DNA from: Caulochytrium protostelioides
Lineage: Eukaryota; Chytridiomycota; Caulochytriomycetes; Caulochytriales; Caulochytriaceae
Assembly (NCBI GenBank): GCA_003615045.1
Contig: ML014189.1
Span: 1 to 64,000 of the forward strand
Length of the DNA stretch: 64,000 bases
Direction of reading: 5' to 3'
Shown: in pieces, positions 9,101 through 18,141 of the stretch
Numbering within the stretch: the stretch's first letter is position 1
Layout of the letters: each line of letters starts with the position of its first letter
The notes under the pieces: generated by a model
Database searches by the model: none
Told to the model about the DNA's origin: nothing
The model's input: only the letters and a program-made list of their open reading frames with translations
Translations under genes and position numbers: made by a program

Positions 9101-11585
9101 CGCTGGTGTGACCTCTGTCGCATCCTTCCGGCCGCCGTCGCCGCAATGGCCAGGGGACACACAGGGTGTCCGCACCGCGACGTCGCCACCTCGGCGATCC
9201 GCGGCATTGCCGCCCCCGCCGCCGCCGCTGACGCCGCCATTGTCAAAGACCGACCGACGGCCCCCTTCACCGCCCCGCTCGAGCCACGCGGAGGCCGTTC
9301 AGGCGGCGAGCGGCCCATCGGCGATGCCCGCGCCGGTGCCGGTGCGGTTCCGCGATGCGGCACAGATCCCGCCCGGTTCTCCGCTGCGCGGCGCCATGGC
9401 CGTTTCGCGGAGCTCGTCGGCGCCGCCTGCCCTGTCGCCCTCCGCGCCGGCCAGCCCCGCGGCGCCGCGGTCGGAGGCGTCGCTGCAGATCCTCGTGGCG
9501 CCTTCGCGATCGCCGTCGCCGTCGATGGCGCTCGCGTCGTCCCCGCCGCCACCAATGCCGATGCCGATGCCCAAGTCGTCGCCCCCGAAGTCGTCGCCAG
9601 CATCGGCGGCCGCGGCCGCGGCACCGGCCGATGCCGATGACCTGCCGCGCGGCGCCGCGCCAAGGATCGTCCCGCCGCGGGCGGCCATCGATGCCGCCCC
9701 GTCCACGGTCGATCTGGACGTCTTGTACGCGTCGCGGCGCGTGGACCCGGGGCCCTTGCTCCCGCGGACGGCGATCCCGGAGGCCAGCCGACAACAGCTC
9801 GTGGCGTTCCTTCGCCGCGCGTCGGCGGCTCCGGCCCCGGCCCCAGCCCCGGCCGACGGCGACGCGCCCGCGGCGTCGCTGATCCGCTCGACCCTGCACG
9901 CCTACGTGGCCGCCGTGGCCGTCTCCCCGGCGTTCCGCGCCTCGGCGACGGCCGCCGTCGCCGGCGCCGACCCCGACCCTGACGCGGCGCCCCCCGCCGG
10001 GACAGCGGCGGCGACGGCGGCGGGAGCGGCGGTGGCGGTGGCGTCGCACGATGAAGGCCGCTCGTTAGTTGTCCGGCCGCTGATAGCGGGGCGCCGCAAG
10101 CGTGAAGCCGAGCCGGCGGCGCCTCCGGCGGCCAAACGGCCGGCCCGGGCCCTCCCCGGCGGTGCCGACGGCCACGGCCTCCTGGCGCCGCCGGCCACGC
10201 GTCCGCCGCCGGCCGCGCTCCACCAGTGGGTCTTCGACGTCTATGTCCCCACGGGCGCCGACACACCGCCCGTCCGCGCGACGACGCTGCACGTGAAGCA
10301 GGCGCTGACGAAGCGGCCGCTGCCGCGCTTCGATCTGCGGCCTCAGTATCTCGTGTCCCGCACCGACGGCGCCGCGCTCTGCGCCCTCATCCGTGAGCGC
10401 CTGAGCCCCATCGGGCTCGCCTTGGCGGAGGTCCCGCCGGCCGCGGCGACCGACCGCGACCACGGCGGCGGCAACAGCGACGGCGGCGACGGCGACGACG
10501 GCGACGGCGACGGCAACCTGTCAGCGCGGTTCCTCGACGAGATGAGTGGCCTTCGCCGCAGCATGTTTCTCTCGCTGACGCTCGCGGGCAGCGACGACGC
10601 GTGGGAGCTGCACATCCAGCCCCAGGCCCATCCGACCGTGATGGGATATCTGTGCCGCACGGCCGACCTCGACGCGGCCCTCCATCATGCCTGCCACCAG
10701 TACCTGGTGGAGCAGCGCCTGCCGCTGCTCGTCAACGTGGACTTCCTGCTGGCGCAGCCGATTCGTGCCGACGACCCGCTGGCCGCGGCGCATCCCGAGC
10801 GCGTGGTCGTCCTGCGGCCGGGCCAGCTCGTGCTGCTCGCGCCCGACGCCGTGGCCTTCCTGCGCTGGGCCGCGCAGGCCTTCGTGGTCGGGCTGACCAC
10901 CGCCCGCGACGACGCGTACCTCACCCGGCTGCGGCGGCGGCTCGACCCCACCGGCGAGACGATCACCGGGCCGTGCGTCTCGACGCGCCTCGAGCACGCC
11001 TGGATCGCCCGCTATACCCGCGACCAGCCGCGGCACGTGGCAGCGCTCGCGGCGTCGCCCACCCACCGCACGCGCCTCGGGCTGTGCTCCCTCGGGCCCC
11101 TGCCGCCGGCCGCCCGCGCCGCCCCGGCCGCCGACGCCGCCCTGGCCGTGCATGCCCTCGACCGCTTCTATCCGTTCATGGCGCAGCGGGCCCACGACCC
11201 GCGCCGCGCCATCGCGCCGCTCGTCCTGGACTGCACCCTCGCGGGCTGGGCTCCGAACGCGCGCCGCCACGTGCTGCGCATCATGGGCCCGGCCCCGGCG
11301 GCGGCGGCGCCCGTCACGAAGCCCGATGCCGCCGCCGTCTACCGCGCCGCGCGGGCCCGTGCCGCCCTCGACGCAGACCTCCTCGGGCGCGCGCGGGCGG
11401 CGCTCGCCGAAACGCACGAGCGCTTCTTTCTCGGATTCGCGGTGCTCGGACCGGAGGCCGACGACGACGAGGACCGCCGCGGCGGACGCGCTCCCGGCAG
11501 CCGCGGCGGGCCTCACGGCGCGGCGCCGATCCATGTCGGCCTACCGCTGCTCGACTGTCTCGACGTGGCGCAGCGTCGCCAGTAG
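6120..11585 (+). CDS. Unknown 1821-aa protein with Tyr/His-rich prion-like segment
   Basis: I do not recognise this protein. The ATG at 6120 is the first in the frame after the upstream gene's stop. Residues 1-380 are Pro/Ala/Arg/Ser-rich. Residues ~385-640 are rich in Tyr, His, Gly, Pro, Ala and Met, with repeats such as YGSSQYDPGQYGSSQYGH and many HGYAP-like motifs, i.e. prion-like or condensate-type composition. Residues ~640-1340 are again Pro/Ser/Ala-rich. The last ~450 residues have normal composition and look folded: a stretch starting near LHQWVFDVYVPTGAD, an Asp/Gly insert (~10460-10520), then FLDEMSGLRRSMFLSLTLAG, LVEQRLPLLVNVDFLL and further helical segments to the stop. Steady hydrophobic periodicity there argues that the frame is real. 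An RNA- or chromatin-associated scaffold is possible but only inferred from composition. Confidence 0.65.
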   Translation: MPPDRRLTAPADDAARSAAVADTSSASRLPPLPPLPTPSAGGAHSPLLHAAAGAGAESGRSPRRRPSTAPSAAPSAMTAAATRPPPANAATGSSRRPGRGGSVTAPSLPPPHQPGTPRARPAERPRSTSQEPQVGLPETMRGDVRDASRSPRQPLPAGATAAGTPMAARAGTIVPAPPPASTPPMPTTTAARGPSNARPPADALAWPVPASRSGARSHGAPSLAQPAFLPPPAAAAAAAPAMAYAPSQRGRPELLPPLATTTAPTITPEASSAPAAASPAVSTLHARTPHLTSAPDRPPTDGATWPTHVPQGARTAPHADAAATAEPASRSVSTRPARIDVRAAPRHAAANPRSAREYAERSASSHAGAGTGGGGGVRSARLTSHVEPHAHAYMAAAHHPYAPGMVEPDPYAAAAGHPQHGYAPSHAYGSSQYDPGQYGSSQYGHAHAHEMAATHHGGHPAPMTHDPWLDSGLYGHPLHGYAPHASYASYPPQHAVLQSPQHRYHAYHAVEDPGYLYMVGPGAPGASGGGGGGGYGYDRRPPHPHDLAYMGRMPTHAPPINDLRYGDPRAAAPYGYHRDAMPPHGATDAAAAAAAAAVTAAGGGASGAYAFGGRHAGHPMHPDHPAMVYSPHAASGYALPDPEAGGHAPAPPMAPSHGHGYSDAARPPAHPASATRPAYPPHAVAARAAHPGHRDDHGVVAAVLPAGAAAAMAPGLPGYAMPAPAPDDVGPTRSAETSRRSAAHGYGQGGHGVGPPPVPSVPSSPSRLADRHASSRAPVLTEPAATGARLDAPSHHPAAPSPAQRSDHGRATAALEAGTGMAAAAATPRPAAPSGAVGVYAPTSDAPVRRPDGGSEPERPSPRLSEPRTRSSVPRGASAISATIAPTDARKAPSAPATAVGSRPSAAPWPAAPLAGPVSAAPIATSAPIPLRAAARTEAAPALAALGLDPARRPASQPLPPGPSWSPMTGTVPAPPQPQLRPAPTPTPTPRDAGAGVTSVASFRPPSPQWPGDTQGVRTATSPPRRSAALPPPPPPLTPPLSKTDRRPPSPPRSSHAEAVQAASGPSAMPAPVPVRFRDAAQIPPGSPLRGAMAVSRSSSAPPALSPSAPASPAAPRSEASLQILVAPSRSPSPSMALASSPPPPMPMPMPKSSPPKSSPASAAAAAAPADADDLPRGAAPRIVPPRAAIDAAPSTVDLDVLYASRRVDPGPLLPRTAIPEASRQQLVAFLRRASAAPAPAPAPADGDAPAASLIRSTLHAYVAAVAVSPAFRASATAAVAGADPDPDAAPPAGTAAATAAGAAVAVASHDEGRSLVVRPLIAGRRKREAEPAAPPAAKRPARALPGGADGHGLLAPPATRPPPAALHQWVFDVYVPTGADTPPVRATTLHVKQALTKRPLPRFDLRPQYLVSRTDGAALCALIRERLSPIGLALAEVPPAAATDRDHGGGNSDGGDGDDGDGDGNLSARFLDEMSGLRRSMFLSLTLAGSDDAWELHIQPQAHPTVMGYLCRTADLDAALHHACHQYLVEQRLPLLVNVDFLLAQPIRADDPLAAAHPERVVVLRPGQLVLLAPDAVAFLRWAAQAFVVGLTTARDDAYLTRLRRRLDPTGETITGPCVSTRLEHAWIARYTRDQPRHVAALAASPTHRTRLGLCSLGPLPPAARAAPAADAALAVHALDRFYPFMAQRAHDPRRAIAPLVLDCTLAGWAPNARRHVLRIMGPAPAAAAPVTKPDAAAVYRAARARAALDADLLGRARAALAETHERFFLGFAVLGPEADDDEDRRGGRAPGSRGGPHGAAPIHVGLPLLDCLDVAQRRQ

Positions 11586-11763
11586 CCCCGTCGCCCGCGC
11601 CCCTCTTTCCTTCCCCCGTCCAACGTCCCCGCCGGTCCCGACGCCGTTTCCGGCAGCTCGTTCCATGTAGAGAGACCTCATCCGTAACATCCAGACTATC
11701 GAACCATCAAGCGGCCGGTCCACCCGCGATCACTCGGTCGATCACGCGGCCACGGCGTACGGC

Positions 11764-13008
11764 TTAGCCACGCGTTGATGCGCTCGCGAGGGCCGTCGTT
11801 TCAGCCTTCGTTTCAGCCGTCGTTGCAGCCGTCGTTTCAGCCGTCGTTGCAGCCGTCGCTTCGGCGGCGGCCTCGGCGGCCTCCTCACGGGAGAGTCGCA
11901 CGTTATCCAGACGCATCATGACGAGGTAGGAGCTCGCGTCGATGGCATCGCTGGGAAGCTCGTGGAAGGCGTCGGGGCCGGCGCACGTCTCGGTCGCAAT
12001 GACCTCGCCGCGGCTGTCCAGTCGCAGCAGCTGGCAGGATGCCACCCTGAGACAGGTCCACACGGGACCGTCCGTCGCTGCTGCTGATGCTGATGCTGCT
12101 GACGCTGATGCTGATGCTGCTGATGCCGCGTCCGCGTCCGCGTCCGCGACGAGAACGGACGCCAGCGACAGGCGACACGGCCGCACCTGCACCGCGCGAT
12201 AGAATCGGGCGAGTAGATGCGGGCCCGTATGCAAGCCGGCGACGAGGAGCGCCGCGCCGCCTGGCGCGAGGAAGTGCTCGAGGTCGGCGAGCAGCGCGCT
12301 GTGCAGGTCGCCGAGCCACAGCACATCGGCCGCGAGGACGCGGTCGAACGCGCCGGCCCGGAGCACCGTGTGCGGCGCGACCACCGGGTGCTGCGGCGCG
12401 GGTTCGGCGCGCACGGACGGCGCCGTCGCCGCCCCGGACGGCGCGTCATACCGGTCGCCGAAGCGATGCCCCGTCACGGCGAGGCGCCGCGACGCCGCCG
12501 CGGCGGCGGCTGGCGCATTGAGGGCCATGTTGTGCGCCAGCGCCGCGAGGATGTCCGGGTCGGGCATGTCCGAGACGACGACGCGCCGCGGCGCCGCGCC
12601 GAGCGCCGGGGCGTGCACGTGGCACGCGATGCTCGGCAGCCCGGCGCCGGCGCCGAGCTCGAGGACGCGGCGGCCGGCCACGTGCTCCGCCGCGTGCGCC
12701 AGCAGGAAGGCCGCCAGGACGCGCGACGCCTGCCACACGTAGTGGGCCATCAGTCCCGTCGCGCCGGCCGCCGGGTTCGCCAGCCGCAGCCGCACCGCCG
12801 GCGCCGGCGCCGGCCGAAGCGCCAGCTCCACGGGCTCGCCGGGCTCGCCCAGCGCGAACGGCGTCACCTGGAACAGCGTCCCGAGCGCGTCCTCGAACAC
12901 GGACTCCGGCGCGTCGGGAAGCGAGGCGCCCATTTTGGCGGCGGCGGCGAGACGGAGCGGTCCAAACAGCGGTGGAGGCGGAGGAGGGACGGCGCCAACG
13001 GAATCCAT
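11764..13008 (-). CDS. EFM7: Efm7/Nnt1-like S-adenosylmethionine methyltransferase
   Basis: A class I methyltransferase of the METTL21/Nnt1 group, most like yeast Efm7, which methylates the N-terminal Gly and adjacent Lys of translation elongation factor eEF1A. Visible motifs: the hydrophobic entry GLMAHYVWQASRVLAAFL, SAM motif I RVLELGAGAGLPS (residues ~114-126), acidic motif VVSDMPDPDIL (the MPDPD signature is typical of this family) and FDRVLAADVLWLGDLH before a second strand. It is 414 aa against ~260 in yeast. The extra length is low complexity: an Asp/Ala/Ser tract (DADADAASAASASASA) and a repetitive Glu/Ala/Thr tail coded by near-identical 18-bp units (11800-11880). I start at the ATG at 13008. 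The frame is open to an ATG at 13149, and a later ATG 25 codons in is also possible. It converges on the 1821-aa gene, 178 bp apart. Confidence 0.8.
   Translation of the reverse strand: MDSVGAVPPPPPPLFGPLRLAAAAKMGASLPDAPESVFEDALGTLFQVTPFALGEPGEPVELALRPAPAPAVRLRLANPAAGATGLMAHYVWQASRVLAAFLLAHAAEHVAGRRVLELGAGAGLPSIACHVHAPALGAAPRRVVVSDMPDPDILAALAHNMALNAPAAAAAASRRLAVTGHRFGDRYDAPSGAATAPSVRAEPAPQHPVVAPHTVLRAGAFDRVLAADVLWLGDLHSALLADLEHFLAPGGAALLVAGLHTGPHLLARFYRAVQVRPCRLSLASVLVADADADAASAASASASAASASAAATDGPVWTCLRVASCQLLRLDSRGEVIATETCAGPDAFHELPSDAIDASSYLVMMRLDNVRLSREEAAEAAAEATAATTAETTAATTAETKAETTALASASTRG
11800..11880. repeat. 18-bp coding tandem repeat
   Basis: Alternating GTTTCAGCC and GTTGCAGCC blocks are repeated about four times. 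They encode the Thr/Ala/Glu tail of the methyltransferase on the minus strand. Confidence 0.7.
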
Positions 13009-13256
13009 ACAAGCGGCTCGGGGCAGGACGGTCGGGGTGCAGAAAGACGGAGACCGGAGCGAGCACGGAGCATGGCAGACGCCACGTGCCGCGTCACGCC
13101 GTTCGCCAAACGGCCCAAGGGGCGTCCACGGCATCACAGCGATCGGCACGTCGACAGGAACTACCGCTGATATAGAGCAAGAACGCCAAAGCGGTCAAAA
13201 TGGGGTCCGCCCAGCATCCTCTATGGCAAAGAGGGATGAGGTCGCAAAACATGGCG

Positions 13257-13260
13257 AAAA
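13257..13260 (-). terminator. Pol III T4 terminator of tRNA-Val
   Basis: TTTT on the minus strand, two bases after the discriminator base of the tRNA. Confidence 0.7.
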
Positions 13261-13262
13261 GA

Positions 13263-13336
13263 TGATCGATGACAGGATCGAACTGCCGACCTTATCCGTG
13301 TTAAGGATACGTGATAACCAACTACACCAATCGACC
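13263..13336 (-). tRNA. tRNA-Val, anticodon AAC, no intron
   Basis: Read on the minus strand, 74 nt fold into a full cloverleaf. The acceptor stem GGTCGAT pairs with ATCGATC (one G-U) with discriminator A. The D arm contains GTAGTTGGTT (A box). The anticodon stem TATCC/GGATA closes the loop TTAACAC with anticodon AAC. The T stem GGCAG/CTGTC (one G-U) closes TTCGATC (B box core). CCA is not encoded. Four A's on the plus strand at 13257-13260 give the minus transcript a T4 stop 2 nt past the tRNA end, a usual RNA polymerase III terminator. Confidence 0.95.
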
Positions 13337-14932
13337 AATTTTTGTTTGTGTCAGCGACTGCTTAGTAACGACTACACTGACGCATCGATATATGTTTCGC
13401 CGCTCAGCGGCCGAGGGCCATTTTGGCGATCTCCATGAATAGCCCGACCTCACAGATCTCGATTGGGCCATTTGCAGGTCAGATTCTATATGTAACCTCA
13501 CCCTCTTTGGCTCCCCTGCCGTTCCAGCCGCAGATTCGTCATTTAAACCTCGCCGCTCTCATCCGTTCCCAACCGCTGCTCGAGGGTATATATATCCAAC
13601 CCATTCAGCAGCTGAAACACATCAGCAATAGACCACGGAAAGGCCGTATATACATATAAAACCCCTTTGGCTCTCATTCTCCAGACCCCTTTCCTTCTAC
13701 CCCCATACTTACCTTATTTAACCCGTATCTAACAGAGCCTGTCTTAAGTAACATCGAGCTGATTAGGGCTTCCAGACGGATTCATCGCCAGTCCCCTAGT
13801 GAATCATCAGTGATCGCATTAGTTCAGTGACAGTTTAATGCACTAAGAGTATCTCAGATCATTCATCTCTCTCATATTTCCCTATGAAAACTTCACGCGC
13901 CCGATCTTTTGCCTTTCGAGGTCTTTCCCACACGACTCGGCCTTCCCTCATTATACAGTATTCCTCTTACTCCCCAGGTCGTACCCTCTCTTTCGTAGTT
14001 AATATCATATCATTCCTGGATCATCAGCTATCTGGACGGTCGTGCAGGTTTTACGCGCGACATGTTTGAAATTTTAGGGGTCTTATCTGATCTTATTTCT
14101 TTTAGCTTTTACCTTTGATTTGGACAGGTAATCATAGAGCTTTCGCGCAGAGTTTTTCTAAACGAAGAAGTAACTTTTGATCACATCGGCACCCCCATTC
14201 AATCCCCTTTCCTGCTAAGGCAGCGCAAGCACTAGCTCATGGTAGCGCAGCGCTATGATCACGATGGGTTCCCTCTCTGTATATGTCTAGATACCACGAT
14301 CAACGATCTCATCGAAGAGAACGACTGGACATTGCACGCTGCTGCATCACGCGTATCGGCCTGATTTATCACATCGAAAAGCGTCACGTCATGATGCCCA
14401 GAACAAAACAGAATTGGGTTACAAGCAGACTGTCGTTATTATTTGAGTAATCTTCAGTTTTCCTGTAAGACATCTCCCCAGCGGCACAAGGGAACCATTG
14501 CTTCCCACCGCGCTCGGTGCCGTCTATATTCTGGTGGAGAGAGACTTTTGAGGTTTTGCGTGAAAAACCAGATGGCGCTCTAGGTCATCAATACTATCAC
14601 TCTGATGTTTGGGTTTGTTCATCGAAACAACTATTGCGGGATTCCATGATGTGAGAATCGTTAACGCGCCACCATACAAGTTACACAACGACGTGGAGGG
14701 GGTAATCACATCAATAACTTCCGATCATCACTTTGCTTGCGAATCATACTTTCATGTAAGTGTGTAACTCAGCATGCTATGTTGAAGTAATTTATGCTGG
14801 CCCAAGAGACGCGAAGCATTACTATTTAACTGTACCTCGCTTAATGCCGCAATTAGCAGTCTGATGCGCGTCAATGGCGCGGGGGACATCAATGGTGGGG
14901 GTCGTGGTCCTGAATGATGGTAATGGGTGGGG
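13337..14932. other. AT-richer intergenic region, no gene recognised
   Basis: About 1.6 kb with visibly lower GC than the coding regions on either side. No open frame longer than ~80 codons has protein-like content. Several isolated splice-donor-like strings occur on both strands (e.g. GTAAGTAT on the minus strand near 13710, GTAAGTGT on the plus strand near 14756), but I could not chain them into a gene. It holds the 5' flank of tRNA-Val and the 3' flank of the PH-like gene. Confidence 0.55.
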
Positions 14933-16081
14933 TTACTCATATTCGTCTTGATATGTGACGCGGTGAGGCCGCCGCGTTCCAGAGTGCACCGCGTTCCGGC
15001 TCCCACGTGCATCCAACGTCGGCCGGAAAGGGCGGCCACGACCACCGTTTCCTGGGGCCTCTGCTTCATCGTCGACCTGGCCCTGGCCTCGGCCCTGGCC
15101 GCCCATGTCGCGCTTGGCGCCGGGCACATGAAGGGCCTCGGCGTCCTCCGTCGACACCGGCTCATAAGCGATCTCCTCCGTCTCCGGGTCGTAGTCTGGG
15201 TCCTCCGAGATTGGGCCATACGCCCGCTGGAGCCGGGACCAGTTCGAGCTCGTGGTGTTGACGCGGCCGAGCGGGGCCGGTTCGGCCGCCGGCGCGAGGG
15301 GGTGCGAGGTGCCCGGCGGCTTCATCGCCGAGACGAGCGGAGTTGCGCGCGAGGTCGTGGCGGCAGCGCGCCACGGCCGAGTGATCCGGACCGGGCCGCG
15401 GTCGTTTGCCGGCGGCGGCGCTCCGACCTCACTGGCGTGCTCGCTGGCGCCCAGATCAAGCGACTCCGCAGGCTCCTCTTCTGCGAGGCTGACCCCGTCG
15501 CCATCCGCCTCGGTTAGGTATGGACTTGGGGCCGTCAGGTTGGTGGCGGTCCAGAGCGCCGCCATCCACGACTGGTAGTCGGTGGAGGTGGTTGCCGCAA
15601 AGTTGAGATCTGGGGTGCGCGTGCGCAGGCGGATAGAGAAGTGGCAGGCAGCCTCAAGGGCGACTTCATCGGCGATGGCGGCCACCGCATCGAAGTGAAT
15701 GTAAAAGAGGGGCTCGACGAGGCCCCGGACCGGCGTCATCGGCATCACGATCAGCAGGGCATGGGCTCGCACGGCCGCATGACTCAGATGCCCCATCAGC
15801 TCGACGTTGCATGCGGCTGCCGCATCGACGCCAGCATCAGCATCAGCCCTAGCGTCGGTCCCGGCATCGACATCGACATCGGCGTCGGGGTCGACCGTCA
15901 CGAGGCTCATCACCTCGTCGTAGACGGCTTCAATATCGGCGATTGAAGCTGGCATCACCAGCATCATCCGGCGTTTGATGGGTCTGGCGCCGCTCTGCGG
16001 CTGAAGGTGGACGCAGCTGACTTTGAGAATAGCGCGGGCCATGGGTGTCGGCGAGCGGGCCGCTTCGCCGCGAGCGGCCAT
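14933..16081 (-). CDS. Possible PH-domain protein, 382 aa
   Basis: I cannot name this gene with certainty. Near the N-terminus, KVSCVHLQPQSGARPIKRR followed by MMLV resembles the opening strands of a PH domain. Residues ~146-180 (CHFSIRLRTR... NFAATTSTDYQSWMAALWTAT) fit the PH C-terminal pattern: strand, then helix with an invariant Trp. An Asp/Ala-rich insert (residues ~65-90) and a loop separate the halves. The C-terminal half is polar and disordered, ending in an acidic (DPDYDPETEE) then Arg/Gly-rich tail. A PH domain would suggest membrane phosphoinositide binding, but that is inference. The ATG at 16081 was chosen because the 112 codons upstream in this frame read as non-coding; 16042 is an alternative. 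No introns are evident. Confidence 0.5.
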   Translation of the reverse strand: MAARGEAARSPTPMARAILKVSCVHLQPQSGARPIKRRMMLVMPASIADIEAVYDEVMSLVTVDPDADVDVDAGTDARADADAGVDAAAACNVELMGHLSHAAVRAHALLIVMPMTPVRGLVEPLFYIHFDAVAAIADEVALEAACHFSIRLRTRTPDLNFAATTSTDYQSWMAALWTATNLTAPSPYLTEADGDGVSLAEEEPAESLDLGASEHASEVGAPPPANDRGPVRITRPWRAAATTSRATPLVSAMKPPGTSHPLAPAAEPAPLGRVNTTSSNWSRLQRAYGPISEDPDYDPETEEIAYEPVSTEDAEALHVPGAKRDMGGQGRGQGQVDDEAEAPGNGGRGRPFRPTLDARGSRNAVHSGTRRPHRVTYQDEYE

Positions 16082-17490
16082 GGCGGCGGCGACGCCTTCG
16101 CCTCTATCGGCGTACCCGGGTCTCACGGCCGATCGGATTCTGCCGTGATCAGTGCGCGAATCGCAGGTGTTCGGCAGGATTGTGCTGAGATCCCCTCCGG
16201 AGCGGAGTTCCGTCTTAGAAGTGTTCAGTTTGTGTGATCGGGTGGCAGACGCCGTGCTTGGGTGGTTGGCTGCAGAGAATGCGTGCGTCGCTCGTGTCAG
16301 CAGTAGAGAAAGGCAACCAGTGGAATAGAGAATGAGTGGGGCGGGGTGGGGTGGAAAGGACGGGGGCGAGTACAGCGAGAGGCTAGAAACGAGTACAGTG
16401 AGCCACGAAGGAGCCACAAGAGAGGCCTGACAGCCATCCGATTCATTGGCTTCTCATCGCGCGTTCATCTTGCCTTGCAAGTGCAGCGACGATATGGTTT
16501 CGTTCAGCGTAAGGGGCAATAACGGCGGACGCAGAAACAACTTGGCATGGCAGGATGCTCGCATGTATCCCCCTCCGGTCGATGGCCGCGTATCATGCAT
16601 CGTGCCATCGGGTATGCCGGCATGAAGCAGGGCGTCGATGCCGGTGTCGATGCCGCCGTCGATAAGGATGTCAAGGGCGGTGCCGATCACCGCGGGGCGC
16701 TCGCCCTTGTCTGGCATGCCGCAGGCGCTTTCAGCAGCGCCGATCCCAGCGGCCGGGCACCCCGAGCGGCAGCGGCACCGCTGCCATGCGGCACGCCAGA
16801 CCGTGACGGCCTCCATCAAATTCGCCTGGCTCGAGGAACCCATGTATCGTACCCGTGACTCCGAGCGGCAGGCCGTGCGCGACTGCGAGCGGCAGCTGGC
16901 CGCTGACGAAATTTGCTGTTAGGCCGCTCTCTGCCCATGCAGCTGGGTGAACTGCTGCCGCCTGGACGCCGCCGACATTCAGCAATTGGGCACGGGCCTG
17001 TGAGGCTCCGGGCGGCCCCTTGGATATGGGCAGGGGATCGGCGACGGACCTCACGCGCGACGAATGATCGCCGCCGACCTGTCCGCCAGTTGAACCCGAC
17101 GCATGACGCACATCGTCGGAAACCCCCCTGGCGACGCCGGTTTCCGGTCTCTTGATTGACGACATGCGTGCTTCCATGCGTACCCACGCCAAGATAGGCT
17201 GACCAGACGGACCCAATGAAACACAACCCAACGCCTGATTCGACAAGACGTGACACAGTGATGGCGCGCCGTCTGCGGGAAAGTATGTGGACACCAAACC
17301 ATATAAAAATTAGAAGAATGCAAGGGTTCCAGCTTCCAAGAATCCCCCCGGGGGAGGGCGTGGCGAGGCCGGCAAGAGCCGACGCGCACCGCGTCCACCC
17401 GAGGAAAGGGGACTTTGGTGTCAGTGCAAGGACGCCGTGAGACGACGTCCTTGCGTGGGTGGGGCTGATGCGATCAAGGAGAGAGCGCGC
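16082..17490. other. Intergenic ~1.4 kb, nothing supported
   Basis: Only short frames of unconvincing composition (up to ~190 codons, overlapping each other on one strand). It contains the 5' region of the PH-like gene and the 3' flank of RPL10A. Confidence 0.5.
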
Positions 17491-18141
17491 TTAGAAGAGA
17501 CGGACGGGCTTGCCCATGGCGGTCTTCACGTAGAGCGACTTGACGTTCTGCCAGTTCTTCTTGAGCAGGGAGATGAGGAAGTTGATGGCGAGCATGAGGT
17601 TGGTGGTCAGCTCGTCCTCAGTCATCTTGATGTGGCCGACGGCAACACCGAGGCAGAGGACCTTCTTCAGCTGGAACTTGATGGTGGCCTTGATCTCGTT
17701 GACCTTGTCCTCCAGGTTGTCGGCGTGCGACACGGGCGTCGGGAACTTGCCGGCCTTCGACAGACCGGGACCGAGCAGACGCGGGATCTGCTTGATCAGC
17801 GCCTCGGACGCGAGGAAAGCATCGTACTTCTTGGCGAGCTTCTTGATGAGCTTCTTGTTCTTGTTCAGCTTCTTCAAGTCGTCGACCGACATGGACTCGA
17901 GGCCAATGACCTTCGCGCGGTCAGCATCCTGGGCGTCGGCAAGGATGCAGAGCTTCAGGTGGGGACGCGGGATCGACGGCAGCTTGATGGTGCCCGAGAA
18001 ACGCTTGTCACGCTGGGGGTCGTAGTTCTTGAGACCGATCTGGAGCTCGACGGTCTCGAGGAAGTTGCGGGGCTTGGCGGCCGAGCCATCCTTCATCTGC
18101 TTGATGGCATCGCGCACGGCGCTCGGGGAAACCTTGCTCAT
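17491..18141 (-). CDS. RPL10A: 60S ribosomal protein uL1 (RPL10A/Rpl1)
   Basis: A 216-aa protein of the large-subunit L1 stalk, which helps move deacylated tRNA out of the E site. Nearly the whole length aligns to eukaryotic uL1: [16 protein letters not shown] at the start, [29 protein letters not shown], the [15 protein letters not shown] motif that binds rRNA/tRNA, and the ending [18 protein letters not shown]. Length is as in other eukaryotes (~217). The ATG at 18141 gives the family N-terminus; an upstream extension to 18198 is not needed. No intron, unlike many fungal ribosomal protein genes. Codon choice is strongly C/G-ending with AAG for Lys throughout, as expected of a highly expressed gene. 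Confidence 0.98.
   Translation of the reverse strand: MSKVSPSAVRDAIKQMKDGSAAKPRNFLETVELQIGLKNYDPQRDKRFSGTIKLPSIPRPHLKLCILADAQDADRAKVIGLESMSVDDLKKLNKNKKLIKKLAKKYDAFLASEALIKQIPRLLGPGLSKAGKFPTPVSHADNLEDKVNEIKATIKFQLKKVLCLGVAVGHIKMTEDELTTNLMLAINFLISLLKKNWQNVKSLYVKTAMGKPVRLF

Noticed and set aside
9267-10266. Long minus-strand open frames opposite the 1821-aa gene
   Set aside because: Arg/Gly-rich shadows caused by very high GC; no domain, and the plus-strand frame explains the region.
13700-13720. U1 snRNA 5' end, because of ATACTTACCTT with a TATA-like string ~50 bp upstream
   Set aside because: The sequence that follows lacks the U1 stem-loop I (no GATCAxGAAG-type loop) and no good Sm site is in place. 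ACTTACC is also just the complement of a splice donor.
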